Shown one piece after another: positions 8,224-19,148 of a stretch of 64,000 bases of DNA; within the stretch, counting starts at the first letter, position 1, and each line of letters starts with the position of its first letter. The DNA is taken from the NCBI RefSeq assembly GCF_030651995.1, contig NZ_JAUSBN010000079.1, positions 1 to 64,000 on the forward strand, read 5' to 3'. Source of the DNA: Reyranella sp. Lineage in GTDB: Bacteria > Pseudomonadota > Alphaproteobacteria > Reyranellales > Reyranellaceae. Both the position numbers and the translations under genes were made by a program. The notes under the pieces are model-generated. The model was given only the letters and a program-made list of their open reading frames with translations, was not told the DNA's origin and did no database searches.

Positions 8224-9747
8224 TTAAGGCGTTGAATCTCTTGTTTTTTCACATCGTGTGAAACGCATTGCGACCATCAGCCATCCCGTTGCGACGAGCA
8301 GCAGCACAACCAGCGCCCCATCGCCCCAACGGCCATAGGGAGTCGGTTCGCGGACGGTGGGAATCCGATGGTCGATGACGCCTTCCCGTTGCATGTCGAT
8401 CGCAGCCAGCACGCGGCCGTAGGCATCGATCACCGCCGATACCCCCGTATTGGCGGCGCGGAGCATCGGCAGGCCCTCCTCCACCGCGCGCAGGCGCGCG
8501 CTGGCGAGGTGCTGGTAGGGGCCGCTGGAAAGGCCGAACCAGGCATCGTTGGTCACGTTCAGGAGCCAGCGCGGCCGGGCTCCCGGACCGGTGACGGCTG
8601 CCGGGAAGATCACCTCGTAACAGATGATCGGCGAGAAGGACGGCAGGCGCGGCAGATCGAGAGTGACGCGCGATTCACCCACCTCGAACGAGCCACGTCC
8701 GATGAAGCCCGAAACCGGCGCGAGCTGCTTGTGGAAGGGGATGTACTCGCCCAGGGGGACGAGATGGACCTTGTCGTAGGTGGCGACGATCTCGCCCGCT
8801 CCGTCGATCACCAGCAGCGAGTTCCAGACCCCGTCTTCTCGATTGCGCGTGCCGCGCGCCGCGCCGGTGAGGAGGTAGCCCCCGGGCGGTACGGCCCTCG
8901 CCATCACCTCGAGCGCCGCCGAACCGGGCTGCACGACGAACGGCGGTGCCGTTTCCGGCCAGATCACGGCCGCCAGCCCGTCGAAGCCGTCGCGGCGGCT
9001 CATTTCCACGAGCTTGGCCATATGCGCCGAGCGCATCTCCGGGCGCCATTTCTCCGCCTGCGGCGTGTTGGGCTGGACGATGCGTACCATGGGTCCGTCC
9101 CCCGCCGTGTCGACCGGCGCCATGACGGCCTGCCCCGCGAAGCCCGCGCCGCCGGCGACGACGAGGGCGAGGATCGACGCGCGCCAGCCCGCGGCCGGGG
9201 CGGCCAGGATTATGAAGGTCAGCAGGCCAAGACCGTAGACGCCGAACAACGCCGCGCCCTGCAGCAACGGCGTCGCGAAGGCCCAGACATGCGCGAGCGG
9301 ATTCCACGCGTAGCCCGTGAAGACGTGACCGCGCAGCCATTCCGCGATCGTCCAGGCGATGGCCAGCAGCAGCAGGCGGCAGTAGCGGCCGCCCAGCGAT
9401 GGCGATCGCACCGCCAGCCATTTCGCGGCGCCTGCGGCCATCGCCGGAAAGAAACCCAGGAGGGCGGCAAGTCCGACGACGATGGGCGGGCCGAGCGGTG
9501 CATAATCCGCCGGCGGCACGAAGAAGGCTTCCAGTATCCAATAGGAACCGACGGCGAAATGGCCGGTGCCCCAGGCCCATCCGCGCAACAGGGCGCTCCT
9601 GGGCCCCGGCGCGGTATCCCACAGCCAGACGAAAGCCACGATGCCCAGCACGGCGAGCGGCAGCCAGTGGAGGGGCGGCATCGCCAGCGCAGCGAGCGCG
9701 CCGGCCACGAAGGCGGCACCCGCGGCCCGCCAGCCTTTGAGGATCAT
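8224..9747 (-). CDS. lnt: Apolipoprotein N-acyltransferase
   Basis: A 507-residue inner-membrane enzyme that adds the third acyl chain to the N-terminal cysteine of lipoproteins. Multiple membrane helices fill the first ~210 residues, followed by a nitrilase-type periplasmic domain. The catalytic triad is visible: Glu in VIWPET (about 262), Lys in YDKVHLVPLGE (about 325) and Cys in IICYEV (about 375). A last membrane helix (VVLLLVATGWLMVAM) ends the protein. It sits 15 bp downstream of the corC-like gene on the same strand. It contains a short palindrome near its 3' end that is not followed by T residues on its own strand. Confidence 0.97.
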   Translation of the reverse strand: MILKGWRAAGAAFVAGALAALAMPPLHWLPLAVLGIVAFVWLWDTAPGPRSALLRGWAWGTGHFAVGSYWILEAFFVPPADYAPLGPPIVVGLAALLGFFPAMAAGAAKWLAVRSPSLGGRYCRLLLLAIAWTIAEWLRGHVFTGYAWNPLAHVWAFATPLLQGAALFGVYGLGLLTFIILAAPAAGWRASILALVVAGGAGFAGQAVMAPVDTAGDGPMVRIVQPNTPQAEKWRPEMRSAHMAKLVEMSRRDGFDGLAAVIWPETAPPFVVQPGSAALEVMARAVPPGGYLLTGAARGTRNREDGVWNSLLVIDGAGEIVATYDKVHLVPLGEYIPFHKQLAPVSGFIGRGSFEVGESRVTLDLPRLPSFSPIICYEVIFPAAVTGPGARPRWLLNVTNDAWFGLSSGPYQHLASARLRAVEEGLPMLRAANTGVSAVIDAYGRVLAAIDMQREGVIDHRIPTVREPTPYGRWGDGALVVLLLVATGWLMVAMRFTRCEKTRDSTP

Positions 9748-9762
9748 CGCATCATTCGAGGA

Positions 9763-10713
<951 letters not shown>

Positions 10714-10764
10714 GGTCGGTAAGATAAGCTATCGGCTCCGCGTTGCAATCCATGGAAGTTCCCG

Positions 10765-11595
10765 ATGCGTTCCTGCAAGCTGCCTTCCGGAGCGGAAATG
10801 CCGGTGCTCGGCCTCGGCACCTGGCGCATGGGCGAGAATGCGCGCCGGAGGGCCGAGGAACTCGACGCCCTCAAATACGGCCTCGATCTCGGCTATCCCA
10901 TGATCGACACGGCCGAGATGTACGGTGAAGGCGGCGCCGAGGAGATCGTGGGGGATGCGCTGGCCGGTCGCAGCACCCGGCCCTTCATCGTGAGCAAGGT
11001 CTACCCGCACAACGCCTCGCGCGCCGGCACCATTGCTGCCTGCGAGCGCAGCCTGAAGCGTATGCGGCTGGAGCGCATCGACCTCTATCTGCTGCACTGG
11101 CGCGGCGGCGCCCGCATCGAGGAAACGTTCGAGGCGTTTCACAAGCTGAGGGACGCCGGAAAGATCGGCGATTTCGGCGTGAGCAACTTCGACCTCGACG
11201 ACATGCAGGATACCGCCGAACTCGACAAGGGTTTGAACGGCACGAACCAGGTTCTCTACTGCCTGTCACGCCGTGGCCCGGAATTCGACCTGCTGCCCTG
11301 GATGCGCAAGCGCTCCATCCCGCTGATGGCCTATTCGCCGCTCGACCAGGGCGGACTGCTGCGCAAGGCGTCGCTCAAGAAACTTGCCGACGAGGTCGGC
11401 TGCACGACGGCGCAACTGGCGCTGGCCTGGCTGCTTGCCCAACCCGGCGTCGTCACGATTCCGAAATCAGCGAGCCGCGAACGCGTGAAGGAGAATTTCG
11501 CGTCGCTCCAGGTCAAGCTGACCCAGAAGATCCTGGCCGACCTCGACCGCGCCTTCCCGCCGCCGCGGGCGAAGCAGCCGCTCGAGATGCTCTAG
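10765..11595 (+). CDS. Aldo/keto reductase
   Basis: A 276-residue NADPH-dependent oxidoreductase with a TIM-barrel fold. The catalytic tetrad is visible: Asp and Tyr in MIDTAEMYG, Lys in VSKVYP and His in YLLHWRG. A cofactor-binding tail motif IPKSASRERVKEN is near residue 235. It reads opposite to the conserved ybeY-corC operon and lies between those genes, followed by a palindromic repeat, which suggests a later insertion or rearrangement. The substrate is unknown; relatives reduce aldehydes and ketones. Confidence 0.92.
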   Translation: MRSCKLPSGAEMPVLGLGTWRMGENARRRAEELDALKYGLDLGYPMIDTAEMYGEGGAEEIVGDALAGRSTRPFIVSKVYPHNASRAGTIAACERSLKRMRLERIDLYLLHWRGGARIEETFEAFHKLRDAGKIGDFGVSNFDLDDMQDTAELDKGLNGTNQVLYCLSRRGPEFDLLPWMRKRSIPLMAYSPLDQGGLLRKASLKKLADEVGCTTAQLALAWLLAQPGVVTIPKSASRERVKENFASLQVKLTQKILADLDRAFPPPRAKQPLEML

Positions 11596-11626
11596 AGTCT
11601 TTCCGCTTCAAGTCGACCCGCCCCCT

Positions 11627-11773
11627 CATCTTGAGGGGCTGGCCGGAAATGAATTGAATCAATTCAAGCACTTACCTCATCCTGAGGAGCGCCGCGAAGC
11701 GGCGCGTCTCGAAGGATCGGCAACAGACGTGGTGCTCGTTCCCATGCTTCGAGACGCGCTCCTCAGCATGAGG
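11627..11773. repeat. Palindromic repeat, family A (copy 1)
   Basis: This fills most of the gene-free stretch 11596-11928. The outer arms are CCTCATCCTGAGGAG (11675-11689) and its near-perfect reverse complement at 11759-11773. Nested inside are CGTCTCGAAGGAT- and -ATGCTTCGAGACG-type arms around a short hairpin. Positions 11637-11690 match the reverse complement of 31898-31951 exactly over 54 bp, including an AT-rich palindromic spacer. It resembles abundant extragenic palindromes of alphaproteobacteria. Confidence 0.85.
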
Positions 11774-12433
11774 TTGGTTGGTGATTCGATCGGACTCGGA
11801 AAGACTCGAACAGGCTGTAGAGATGAGCTTTTCAGCAGTCCCGACGAGCGACTTTGATCCGTCAGGGGGCATCACGACCTGAGAATCAGGGGGCGCGACT
11901 CCGGCTTCGTTTGTTTCGATTATTTTGGTTATTTCGTTTTCCCACCGGGCTTCGGACTTTTTTCGACGGTCAGCTCATCGAGGGCATAGGGATCGGCAAT
12001 CCCGAGTTTCGCCAGGATGCGACGCTCCAATGCCTCCATGCGCTCGGCATCAGACTCCCCCGTCTCATGGTCGTAGCCGAGAAGGTGCAAGGTGCCGTGC
12101 ACGACCAGATGGGTGAAATGGTCGGCCGGCGACTTGCTCTGCTCGCGCGCCTCCCGCCACACGGTCTGACGCGCCAGCACCATGTCCCCCAGGAAGTCGC
12201 GCGCGCCGGAGGGATAGGAGAGGACGTTGGTGGGCTTGTCCTTCTTGCGGTCGCGCGCATTGAGGACGCGCACGCCCTTGTCGTCGTCCAGGGCGACGTT
12301 CAGCGAGCGACGACCGCGCCGGCGTGCGCCGGCAAACGCCGCCCGTGTCGCGCGCTTCGCCAGTCGTTCGGCCTCGGGCAAGGCCTCGAGCCAGGCCTCG
12401 TCGAGCACGACGACCGTGCAGCGGAGCGACGGC

Positions 12434-13404
<971 letters not shown>

Positions 13405-13408
<4 letters not shown>

Positions 13409-14817
13409 GCGGCGGCCTCGTACGGGTCGACGACTATCTCACCCAGAAGGCTGTTGGCGTAGCCCTCGATCAGGCGGACGTCGACGATGTGGCCGAACAG
13501 GCGCGGATTTCCCTGAGCGTAGACCGACTGCAGCCACGGCGTCTTGCCCATGATCTGGCCGGGCTTGCGGCCGGCCTCGGCAAACAGCACGGGCACGGTG
13601 CTGCCGGCCTTCGACTCGTTGAACCGGCGCGCCTGGTGCCCCACCAGCGCCTGCAGCGCGGCAAGGCGTGCGACCTTCACGTTCTCCGGCACCTGGTCGA
13701 TCAGCGCCGCGCCGGGCGTGCCGGGCCGGCGGCTGTATCTGAAGGCGTAGGCCGAGGCAAAGCCCACCTGCTCGATCAGCCGCATCGTGTCGTCGAAATC
13801 GGCATCGCTTTCACCCGGAAAGCCAACGATGAAGTCGGACGACAACGCGAGGTCGGCACGGGCGTTGCGCAGGCGCTCGACGATGCGCAGGTAGAGATCG
13901 CGATCGTGGCGGCGATTCATCGCTTCGAGGATGCGGTTCGATCCCGACTGCACCGGCAGGTGCAGGTACGGCATGAGTTGCGGCACGTCGCCATGGGCGG
14001 CGATCAGGCCGTCATCCATGTCGCGCGGATGGGAGGTGGTGTAGCGCAGGCGCGCCAGACCCGGGATCTCGCCGATCGCCCGCAACAGGCGCGCGAGCGA
14101 CCAGGTCGAACCGTCCGGCCCCTCGCCGTGATAGGCGTTGACGTTCTGCCCGAGCAGCGTGAGTTCGAGCGCGCCCGCGGCGACGAGCTGCCGCGCCTCG
14201 GTCAGCACCGCGGCGACGGGTCGCGAATATTCCATGCCACGCGTATAGGGCACGACGCAGAAGGTGCAGAACTTGTCGCAGCCTTCCTGGATGGAGAGGA
14301 ACGCCGAGCCCGCCCGGATGCCCTGCGGCGACGGCAGGTGATCGAACTTGCTCTCGGGCGGAAACTCCGTGTCGAGAACGCCGGCGCCCGGCTGCCGCCG
14401 GCCGGCATCGCTCCCGGCCGCCTTGCGCGCCACCTGCGCCAGCAGTTCGGGGAGGCGGTGATAGGCCTGCGACCCCACGACGATGTCGACCGCGGGCTGG
14501 CGGCGGATGATCTCCGCGCCCTCGGCCTGGGCGACGCAGCCGGCGACCGCGATGGTCAGGTCGCGCCCCTCCGCCCGGCGCTCGGTCTTGACGGCGCGCA
14601 GGCGACCCAGCTCGGAATAGACCTTTTCCGAGGCTTGCTCGCGAATGTGGCAGGTGTTCAACACGACCAGATCGGCCTGCTCGGGCCCCTCGGCCAGGGC
14701 ATAACCCAGCGGCCGCAGGACGTCGGCCATGCGGTCGGAATCGTAGACATTCATCTGGCAGCCATAGGTGCGGATGAACACGCGCTTGGGCTGCCCGTCG
14801 GTGCGGACGTCCTTCAT
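13405..14817 (-). CDS. miaB: tRNA-2-methylthio-N6-dimethylallyladenosine synthase
   Basis: A radical-SAM methylthiotransferase that converts i6A37 to ms2i6A37 in tRNAs. It has an N-terminal UPF0004 domain with [13 protein letters not shown], a radical-SAM motif CDKFCTFC and a C-terminal TRAM domain. ATG at 14817 is chosen because GGAGA lies 6 bases upstream; a longer frame starting at 14862 overlaps the previous stop by one base but has no ribosome-binding site. It encodes about 470 residues and is first of the miaB-phoH-ybeY block, directly after olsA. Confidence 0.95.
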
Positions 14818-14861
14818 CGGTCTCCGGTTCTGGAACGAGCGGTTTCTATCACCGCCGCCCA

Positions 14862-15746
14862 TCAGGGTCGAGAGGGGGCAGGGTCGAGGCCGGTCGGGGC
14901 CGGTTCAGCCAGGGACGGAAGCAGTTCGGGCCGGCCCGAATTCGCCGCCTGCACGCCGGAGGACACCTGGCGATGGCAATACTCCGCCAGCTTCTTGCGG
15001 TCGCCCAGACGGTCGATGTCGATCGGCGGGAAGAAGGTCACGACCGCCTGCGTCTCGCCGAGGCAAACCATCTGCCAAAGATGCGGCACCAGATCGAGAT
15101 CGCCGAACCAGGCAAAGAGCGGCCGCCAGTAGCGGCCGAGCGGGATGCCATCGAGGCGGGTGTAGGAGATCGCCACCGGCTGCACCATGATGGGCCTGTC
15201 GTCGCGCCGGAGCTGCGCGACGGCGAACAGGGCACTGCGGAAGGGCAGCACGCGCGTGCCGTCGCTGCTGGTCCCCTCGGGGAACAGCATGAGATTGTCG
15301 CCCGTGTTCAGCCGTTGCATCATCGCGTCGCGACTGCTGCTGGTCTTGTTGGACCGTCGTTCGACGAAGATGGTGCGCTGGGCCTTGGCGAGGGTGCTGA
15401 AGAACGGCCATGTCGCCACCTCGGCCTTCGCAACGAAACATCCGGGGATGAGGCCGCCCAGCACTTCGATGTCGAGATAGGAGACGTGATTGCAGACGAA
15501 GAGCGTCGGCGTGACCGTCGAGCGCTCGCCGTTCACCTTGACCTTGATTCCGAGGATCACGCAGACCGTCCGGTGATACATCACCGGCAGCCAGCGTACG
15601 ACCGGCGTCACGCGCAGCGCCAGCGCCAGCAGATGGAACGGCAGCAGCACCAGCGTGAGCAGCAGATAGCTCAGGAGCCGAAAGGCGCCACGCAAGGGAG
15701 AACCGATCCAGGTCACGGCGAAAGGAGTGTCCGCCGCGCTACTCAC
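14862..15746 (-). CDS. olsA: Lysophospholipid/lyso-ornithine lipid acyltransferase
   Basis: A 294-residue PlsC-family membrane acyltransferase. An N-terminal membrane helix (about 20-45) is followed by the NHVSYLD (H-x4-D) catalytic block near residue 85 and FPEGTSSDG near 155. Alone this would be called 1-acyl-glycerol-3-phosphate acyltransferase, but it overlaps by 8 bp an OlsB-like gene, the usual olsB-olsA order. It therefore more likely adds the second acyl chain to lyso-ornithine lipid. The olsA assignment rests on context. Confidence 0.8.
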   Translation of the reverse strand: MSSAADTPFAVTWIGSPLRGAFRLLSYLLLTLVLLPFHLLALALRVTPVVRWLPVMYHRTVCVILGIKVKVNGERSTVTPTLFVCNHVSYLDIEVLGGLIPGCFVAKAEVATWPFFSTLAKAQRTIFVERRSNKTSSSRDAMMQRLNTGDNLMLFPEGTSSDGTRVLPFRSALFAVAQLRRDDRPIMVQPVAISYTRLDGIPLGRYWRPLFAWFGDLDLVPHLWQMVCLGETQAVVTFFPPIDIDRLGDRKKLAEYCHRQVSSGVQAANSGRPELLPSLAEPAPTGLDPAPSRP

Positions 15747-16581
15747 GCATTCCGCGTTCGTAGTGGCGGATGTATTTCTCCGTCACCAGTTCGGTTTTCA
15801 CGATGATGAAGACGTCGGTGCTGTTGAATTCGTGATCGATCACCGCACCGTCTCCAACGAAGCCGCCCAGTCGCAGGTAGCCCTTGATCAGCGGCGGCAC
15901 GCGCGCCATCGCCTTGCGCGGATCGTAGCTGCCGGGCTCGAGCATATCCATGTTCACGTAGCGGCTCGGCAGTGCGCGCACGCGAATCTCGGGCGGGGCG
16001 AGATGGTGGTGATGGAGATAGGACAGCGCCAGGGCGTGCTGCTCCGGATCGATGCCCGGAAGGCTGGCGCAGCCGAACATCACCTGGATGTTGTAGTGAT
16101 AGGCATAGAGGGCGATGCCCCGCCACAGCATCTGCATGGTCGCCGTGTTGCGGGCGTCGCGTTCGATGCAGGACCGGCCGAGTTCCAGGACTTCGCCCGG
16201 ATAGTCGATCATCTTCTGGATGTCGTATTCGGCGGACGAATAGAAGCGGCCCATCTTCGCCGCCGCCGCGCGGCGGATCAGACGATAGGTACCGACGATT
16301 CCCTCCGGACCCTCACCGCGCCGGCGATCGAGCACCAGCAGATGATCGCAGACGTCGTCGAACGGATCGAAATCGCGGCGCAGCGCCTGCATCTCCGGCG
16401 ACGCATGAGCCGTCATTTCTTCATAGAAGACGCGAAAACGCAGAGCCTGCGCGGCCTCGATCTCGGCCAATGTCTGGGCAAGGCGTACTTCGAAATCGCC
16501 AGCGACGACCTTCACGATCTCCGCGTTGGAGACAGGCGGTCCAAGAAGCTCGGCTTCGCTGTCAACGCGGTCGATGCGCAT
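15739..16581 (-). CDS. olsB: L-ornithine N-alpha-acyltransferase
   Basis: A 280-residue GNAT-fold acyltransferase of the OlsB/hemolysin-like type. It is expected to transfer a 3-hydroxyacyl group from ACP to ornithine as the first step of ornithine-lipid synthesis. Family motifs include AQALRFRVFYEEM, DHLLVLD, GTYRLIRR and ELGRSCI. It lies between fur and olsA on the same strand; its 3' end overlaps olsA. Ornithine lipids replace phospholipids under phosphate limitation in many alphaproteobacteria. The start is ATG at 16581. Confidence 0.9.
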   Translation of the reverse strand: MRIDRVDSEAELLGPPVSNAEIVKVVAGDFEVRLAQTLAEIEAAQALRFRVFYEEMTAHASPEMQALRRDFDPFDDVCDHLLVLDRRRGEGPEGIVGTYRLIRRAAAAKMGRFYSSAEYDIQKMIDYPGEVLELGRSCIERDARNTATMQMLWRGIALYAYHYNIQVMFGCASLPGIDPEQHALALSYLHHHHLAPPEIRVRALPSRYVNMDMLEPGSYDPRKAMARVPPLIKGYLRLGGFVGDGAVIDHEFNSTDVFIIVKTELVTEKYIRHYERGMRE

Positions 16582-16647
16582 GATTAATCCGCAAGGGGTC
16601 CGCCCCGATCATGGGCCCATTATCGGGGTGGCGAGAGGCGCGTCCAC

Positions 16648-17085
16648 TTATTTTTGACGGTCGGGTTTCCCGTCCAGGGGAATGCCGTAAAGCTCCAGGC
16701 GATGGCCGACGAGCCGGTATCCGGCCTTCTCGGCAATTTTTCGCTGCAGCTCCTCGATCTCGTCGTTGTGGAACTCCACGACCTTTCCGCTCTGGATGTC
16801 GATCAGATGATCGTGGTGCTCGTCCGGCGTCTCCTCGTAGCGCGCCCGGCCATCGCCGAAATCGTGCTTGGCGAGAATGCCCGCCTCTTCGAACAGCCGC
16901 ACCGTCCGGTAGACGGTGGCGATGGAGATGTTGGGATCGATCGCCGTCGCGCGACGATGCACCGCCTCGACGTCGGGATGATCCGACGCATCCGACAGGA
17001 CACGTGCGATCACGCGTCGCTGGTCGGTCATCTTGAGGCCGCGCTCTGCGCATAGGACTTCGAGTTTGGACTTTCGGTCTGGCAT
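16648..17085 (-). CDS. fur: Fur-family metal-responsive repressor
   Basis: A 145-residue Fur protein. The winged-helix N-terminus includes the recognition helix ISIATVYRTVRLFEEAG, and the metal-site histidines lie in ETPDEHHDHLIDI. The C-terminal CxxC pairs of E. coli Fur are absent, as in alphaproteobacterial Fur/Mur, which often respond to Mn. It begins the olsB-olsA-miaB run on the minus strand. The divergent TusA-like gene starts 45 bp away, so the promoters share this gap. Confidence 0.92.
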   Translation of the reverse strand: MPDRKSKLEVLCAERGLKMTDQRRVIARVLSDASDHPDVEAVHRRATAIDPNISIATVYRTVRLFEEAGILAKHDFGDGRARYEETPDEHHDHLIDIQSGKVVEFHNDEIEELQRKIAEKAGYRLVGHRLELYGIPLDGKPDRQK

Positions 17086-17129
17086 GCTTGCCTACCCTAC
17101 ACTGGCAGGCGTTCCGGGTATAGTTGGAC

Positions 17130-17363
17130 ATGTCCTTAAAGCCCGACCATGACATCGACATTACCGGCGAGGTCTGCCCCATGACCTTCGTGCGGACCAA
17201 GCTCCGGCTCGAGCGCATGCAGCCCGGCGAAGTCCTGGCCGTGCGCCTGCGCGGGGACGAGCCGTTGCGCAATGTCCCTCGTGCCGCAAGGGACGAAGGC
17301 CATGCCATCCTGGGCATCGAGGCGGACGGCGATATCCACATCGTCACCATCCGGCGCGCCTGA
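17130..17363 (+). CDS. TusA-family sulfur carrier protein
   Basis: A 77-residue protein with the TusA fold signature DITGEVCPMTFVRTKLRLERM. The cysteine of CPM is the expected persulfide carrier; the second residue after the proline differs from the CPxP motif of true TusA. ATG at 17130 is preferred to the upstream TTG. It is divergent from fur and ends flush against the convergent rimI gene. Role: sulfur relay in tRNA thiolation or molybdenum-cofactor enzymes (family knowledge; partner unknown). Confidence 0.85.
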   Translation: MSLKPDHDIDITGEVCPMTFVRTKLRLERMQPGEVLAVRLRGDEPLRNVPRAARDEGHAILGIEADGDIHIVTIRRA

Positions 17364-17834
17364 TCAGCTGAGATTGAAACGCATGATGACGGCATCGGCC
17401 GCGGGCCGGCCGTGTCGTGCATAGTAGCCGGCGCGGCGCCCGGCGGTCCTGAAGCCCAGCGAGTCGTAGAGTGTGCGGGCGCCAGGATTGTCCGTACCGA
17501 CTTCAAGGAAAAGCGTCCCGGCGCCATCGCCCCGAACCCTGTCGACAACGGCACCGAGCAGCCGGCGGGCGGCCCCGCGGCGACGATGGGCGGGATCGAC
17601 GGCGACGGCGAGAAGTTCGGCCTCGTCGGCAACCACGCGACAGATCGCCATGCCGATGTCGCAAGCGCCCTCCGTCAGCAGGAAGCCAGTGACCCCCGGC
17701 GACGCCAGCAGCCCCGCAAGGTCCTGCCGCGTCCAGCCGCGCTCGCCCAGGGGCTCGAACGCCTCGCGATGCAGGCGCGACGCCCGGTCGAGGTCCACGG
17801 CGCGCAGCGAATTGAGAACGAACCGGGTGCCCAT
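17364..17834 (-). CDS. rimI: Ribosomal protein S18-alanine N-acetyltransferase type GNAT enzyme
   Basis: A 156-residue GNAT acetyltransferase. The acetyl-CoA binding loop is VDPAHRRRGAARRLL (motif A, about residues 79-93), followed by LEVGTDNPGARTLYDSLGF typical of RimI. It lies 12 bp downstream of tsaB on the same strand, the conserved tsaB-rimI pair, which supports the name. It is shorter and more divergent at the N-terminus than E. coli RimI. Confidence 0.85.
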   Translation of the reverse strand: MGTRFVLNSLRAVDLDRASRLHREAFEPLGERGWTRQDLAGLLASPGVTGFLLTEGACDIGMAICRVVADEAELLAVAVDPAHRRRGAARRLLGAVVDRVRGDGAGTLFLEVGTDNPGARTLYDSLGFRTAGRRAGYYARHGRPAADAVIMRFNLS

Positions 17835-17846
17835 CCAATCGTCTCG

Positions 17847-18521
17847 TCACTCGACCGTGCGACGGGCACCGTCCGGCAGGGTGATGTTGACCCCTCTCAG
17901 GTAGAGCGGCCGGGGCAGGCCTTCGGCGCGGTTTCGGGCCCGCCAGGCCTCGACGCCCTCCATGAGCGCCCGGCGGCCGAGGACGACGGGGTCGGGCGGC
18001 CCCTCCTGTACGGTCGCTTCGATGCCGGCGGCCTCCAGGGACGCGGCCAGCGGTCCCACATCCTTGCCGACGATCAGGCATTTCTGGCCGCCGAGGCGCG
18101 CCGCGAGGTCTCCGGCCGTTGCCGCAAAAGGCACGGGATCGTCGCCGATCGCGCAAAACCAGTCGCCGAGCCGGGTGTCGACCGCGGCGACCGCCAGCCG
18201 GTCCGCTGCCGTCGCCTGGGTGCGCAGAACCGTAGTGGTGGGGATGCCGGCCAGGGGAATTCCGAGCCCGACCGCCAGGCCACGGGCGGCCGACAGTCCC
18301 ACACGCACCCCGGTGAAGCTGCCGGGCCCGGTCGTGACCGCGATCAGGTCGAGCTGGGATCGCGGAACCCCCGCCTGTTCGAGTGCGGCCGCGATTGCGG
18401 GCAGGAGCCGTGCCGCCTGGTCGCGCCCCTCCTCGAAGAGGCTCACCAGGGAAACGCCGTTGCGCACGATCGCGACGCCCTGCCCGCTCACGGCGCAATC
18501 GAAGGCGAGGACGGTGCTCAC
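17847..18521 (-). CDS. tsaB: tRNA t6A biosynthesis protein TsaB
   Basis: An ASKHA-fold partner of TsaD in N6-threonylcarbamoyladenosine synthesis at tRNA position 37. It has VLAFDCAVSG at the N-terminus, where the family usually has LAxDT, and TGPGSFTGVRVGLSAARGLAVGLG near residues 65-85. GTG at 18521 gives the usual family N-terminus; a frame opening at 18569 would add 16 unmatched residues. It is co-directional with rimI. Confidence 0.88.
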   Translation of the reverse strand: MSTVLAFDCAVSGQGVAIVRNGVSLVSLFEEGRDQAARLLPAIAAALEQAGVPRSQLDLIAVTTGPGSFTGVRVGLSAARGLAVGLGIPLAGIPTTTVLRTQATAADRLAVAAVDTRLGDWFCAIGDDPVPFAATAGDLAARLGGQKCLIVGKDVGPLAASLEAAGIEATVQEGPPDPVVLGRRALMEGVEAWRARNRAEGLPRPLYLRGVNITLPDGARRTVE

Positions 18522-18578
18522 GGGCAGCGTCCGCGCGGGACGCTGGCGCTGCTGGAGGCGGCTGGGCATTCTGGTGTC

Positions 18579-19136
18579 ATGAAGCTCGACATTGTTGCGA
18601 TCGCTCCGCCCGAATTCGACGTCGACGTGACGCTGGCCTATGCGACGGACGCAAATCTAACGGGACGGCCGGTCTATCGGAACGCCGAATGCTGGCTGCA
18701 CCGCGAAGCGGCCGACAAGCTCGCCGCCGCGATCGATCTCGCCCGGCCGCTGGGGTACCGGCTGCGCATATTCGATGCGCTGCGACCGGTGGAAGCGCAA
18801 TGGGCGTTGTGGAACGTGAACCCCGACCCGGAGTTCATCGCCGATCCCCGCCGCGGCTCGCCCCACTCGCGCGGCGTGGCCGTCGACCTCAGCCTGCTCG
18901 ACGCCGACGGCAACGAACTCGACATGGGCACCGCGTTCGATGCGTTCACGCCGCTGTCCCACCATGGACGCATCGACATTTCCGTCGAGGCGCAACGCAA
19001 TCGCCTGTTGCTCATGGGCCTGATGACGTCGGCGGGCTGGGACTTCTACCGCAATGAATGGTGGCATTATCAGCTGTTCGACGCGCGGCGTTATCCGCTG
19101 GTCGCCGATGCCGACCTGCCGCGGCCGATGATGTAG
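18579..19136 (+). CDS. D-alanyl-D-alanine dipeptidase (VanX/DdpX family)
   Basis: A 185-residue zinc dipeptidase. The VanX metal and catalytic motifs are present: SPHSRGVAVD (SxHxxGxAxD) near residues 94-103 and EWWHYQ near 156. A catalytic arginine lies in IFDALRPVEAQ. No signal peptide is seen, so it is probably cytoplasmic, recycling D-Ala-D-Ala from cell-wall turnover. It is not linked to vancomycin-type vanHA genes, so a resistance role is unlikely. It converges on a Bax-like glucosaminidase that also acts on cell-wall material. Confidence 0.9.
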   Translation: MKLDIVAIAPPEFDVDVTLAYATDANLTGRPVYRNAECWLHREAADKLAAAIDLARPLGYRLRIFDALRPVEAQWALWNVNPDPEFIADPRRGSPHSRGVAVDLSLLDADGNELDMGTAFDAFTPLSHHGRIDISVEAQRNRLLLMGLMTSAGWDFYRNEWWHYQLFDARRYPLVADADLPRPMM

Positions 19137-19148
19137 CGTCGGGCTTGC

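Noticed and set aside
8246-8262. TTCACA-TCG-TGTGAA palindrome near the lnt stop as a terminator
   Set aside because: In the lnt direction it is followed by A residues, not T, and it is largely inside the coding sequence.
18579-19136. Vancomycin-resistance determinant
   Set aside because: Only a VanX-like dipeptidase is present, without vanH/vanA or a VanRS pair; Gram-negative homologues act in cell-wall recycling.
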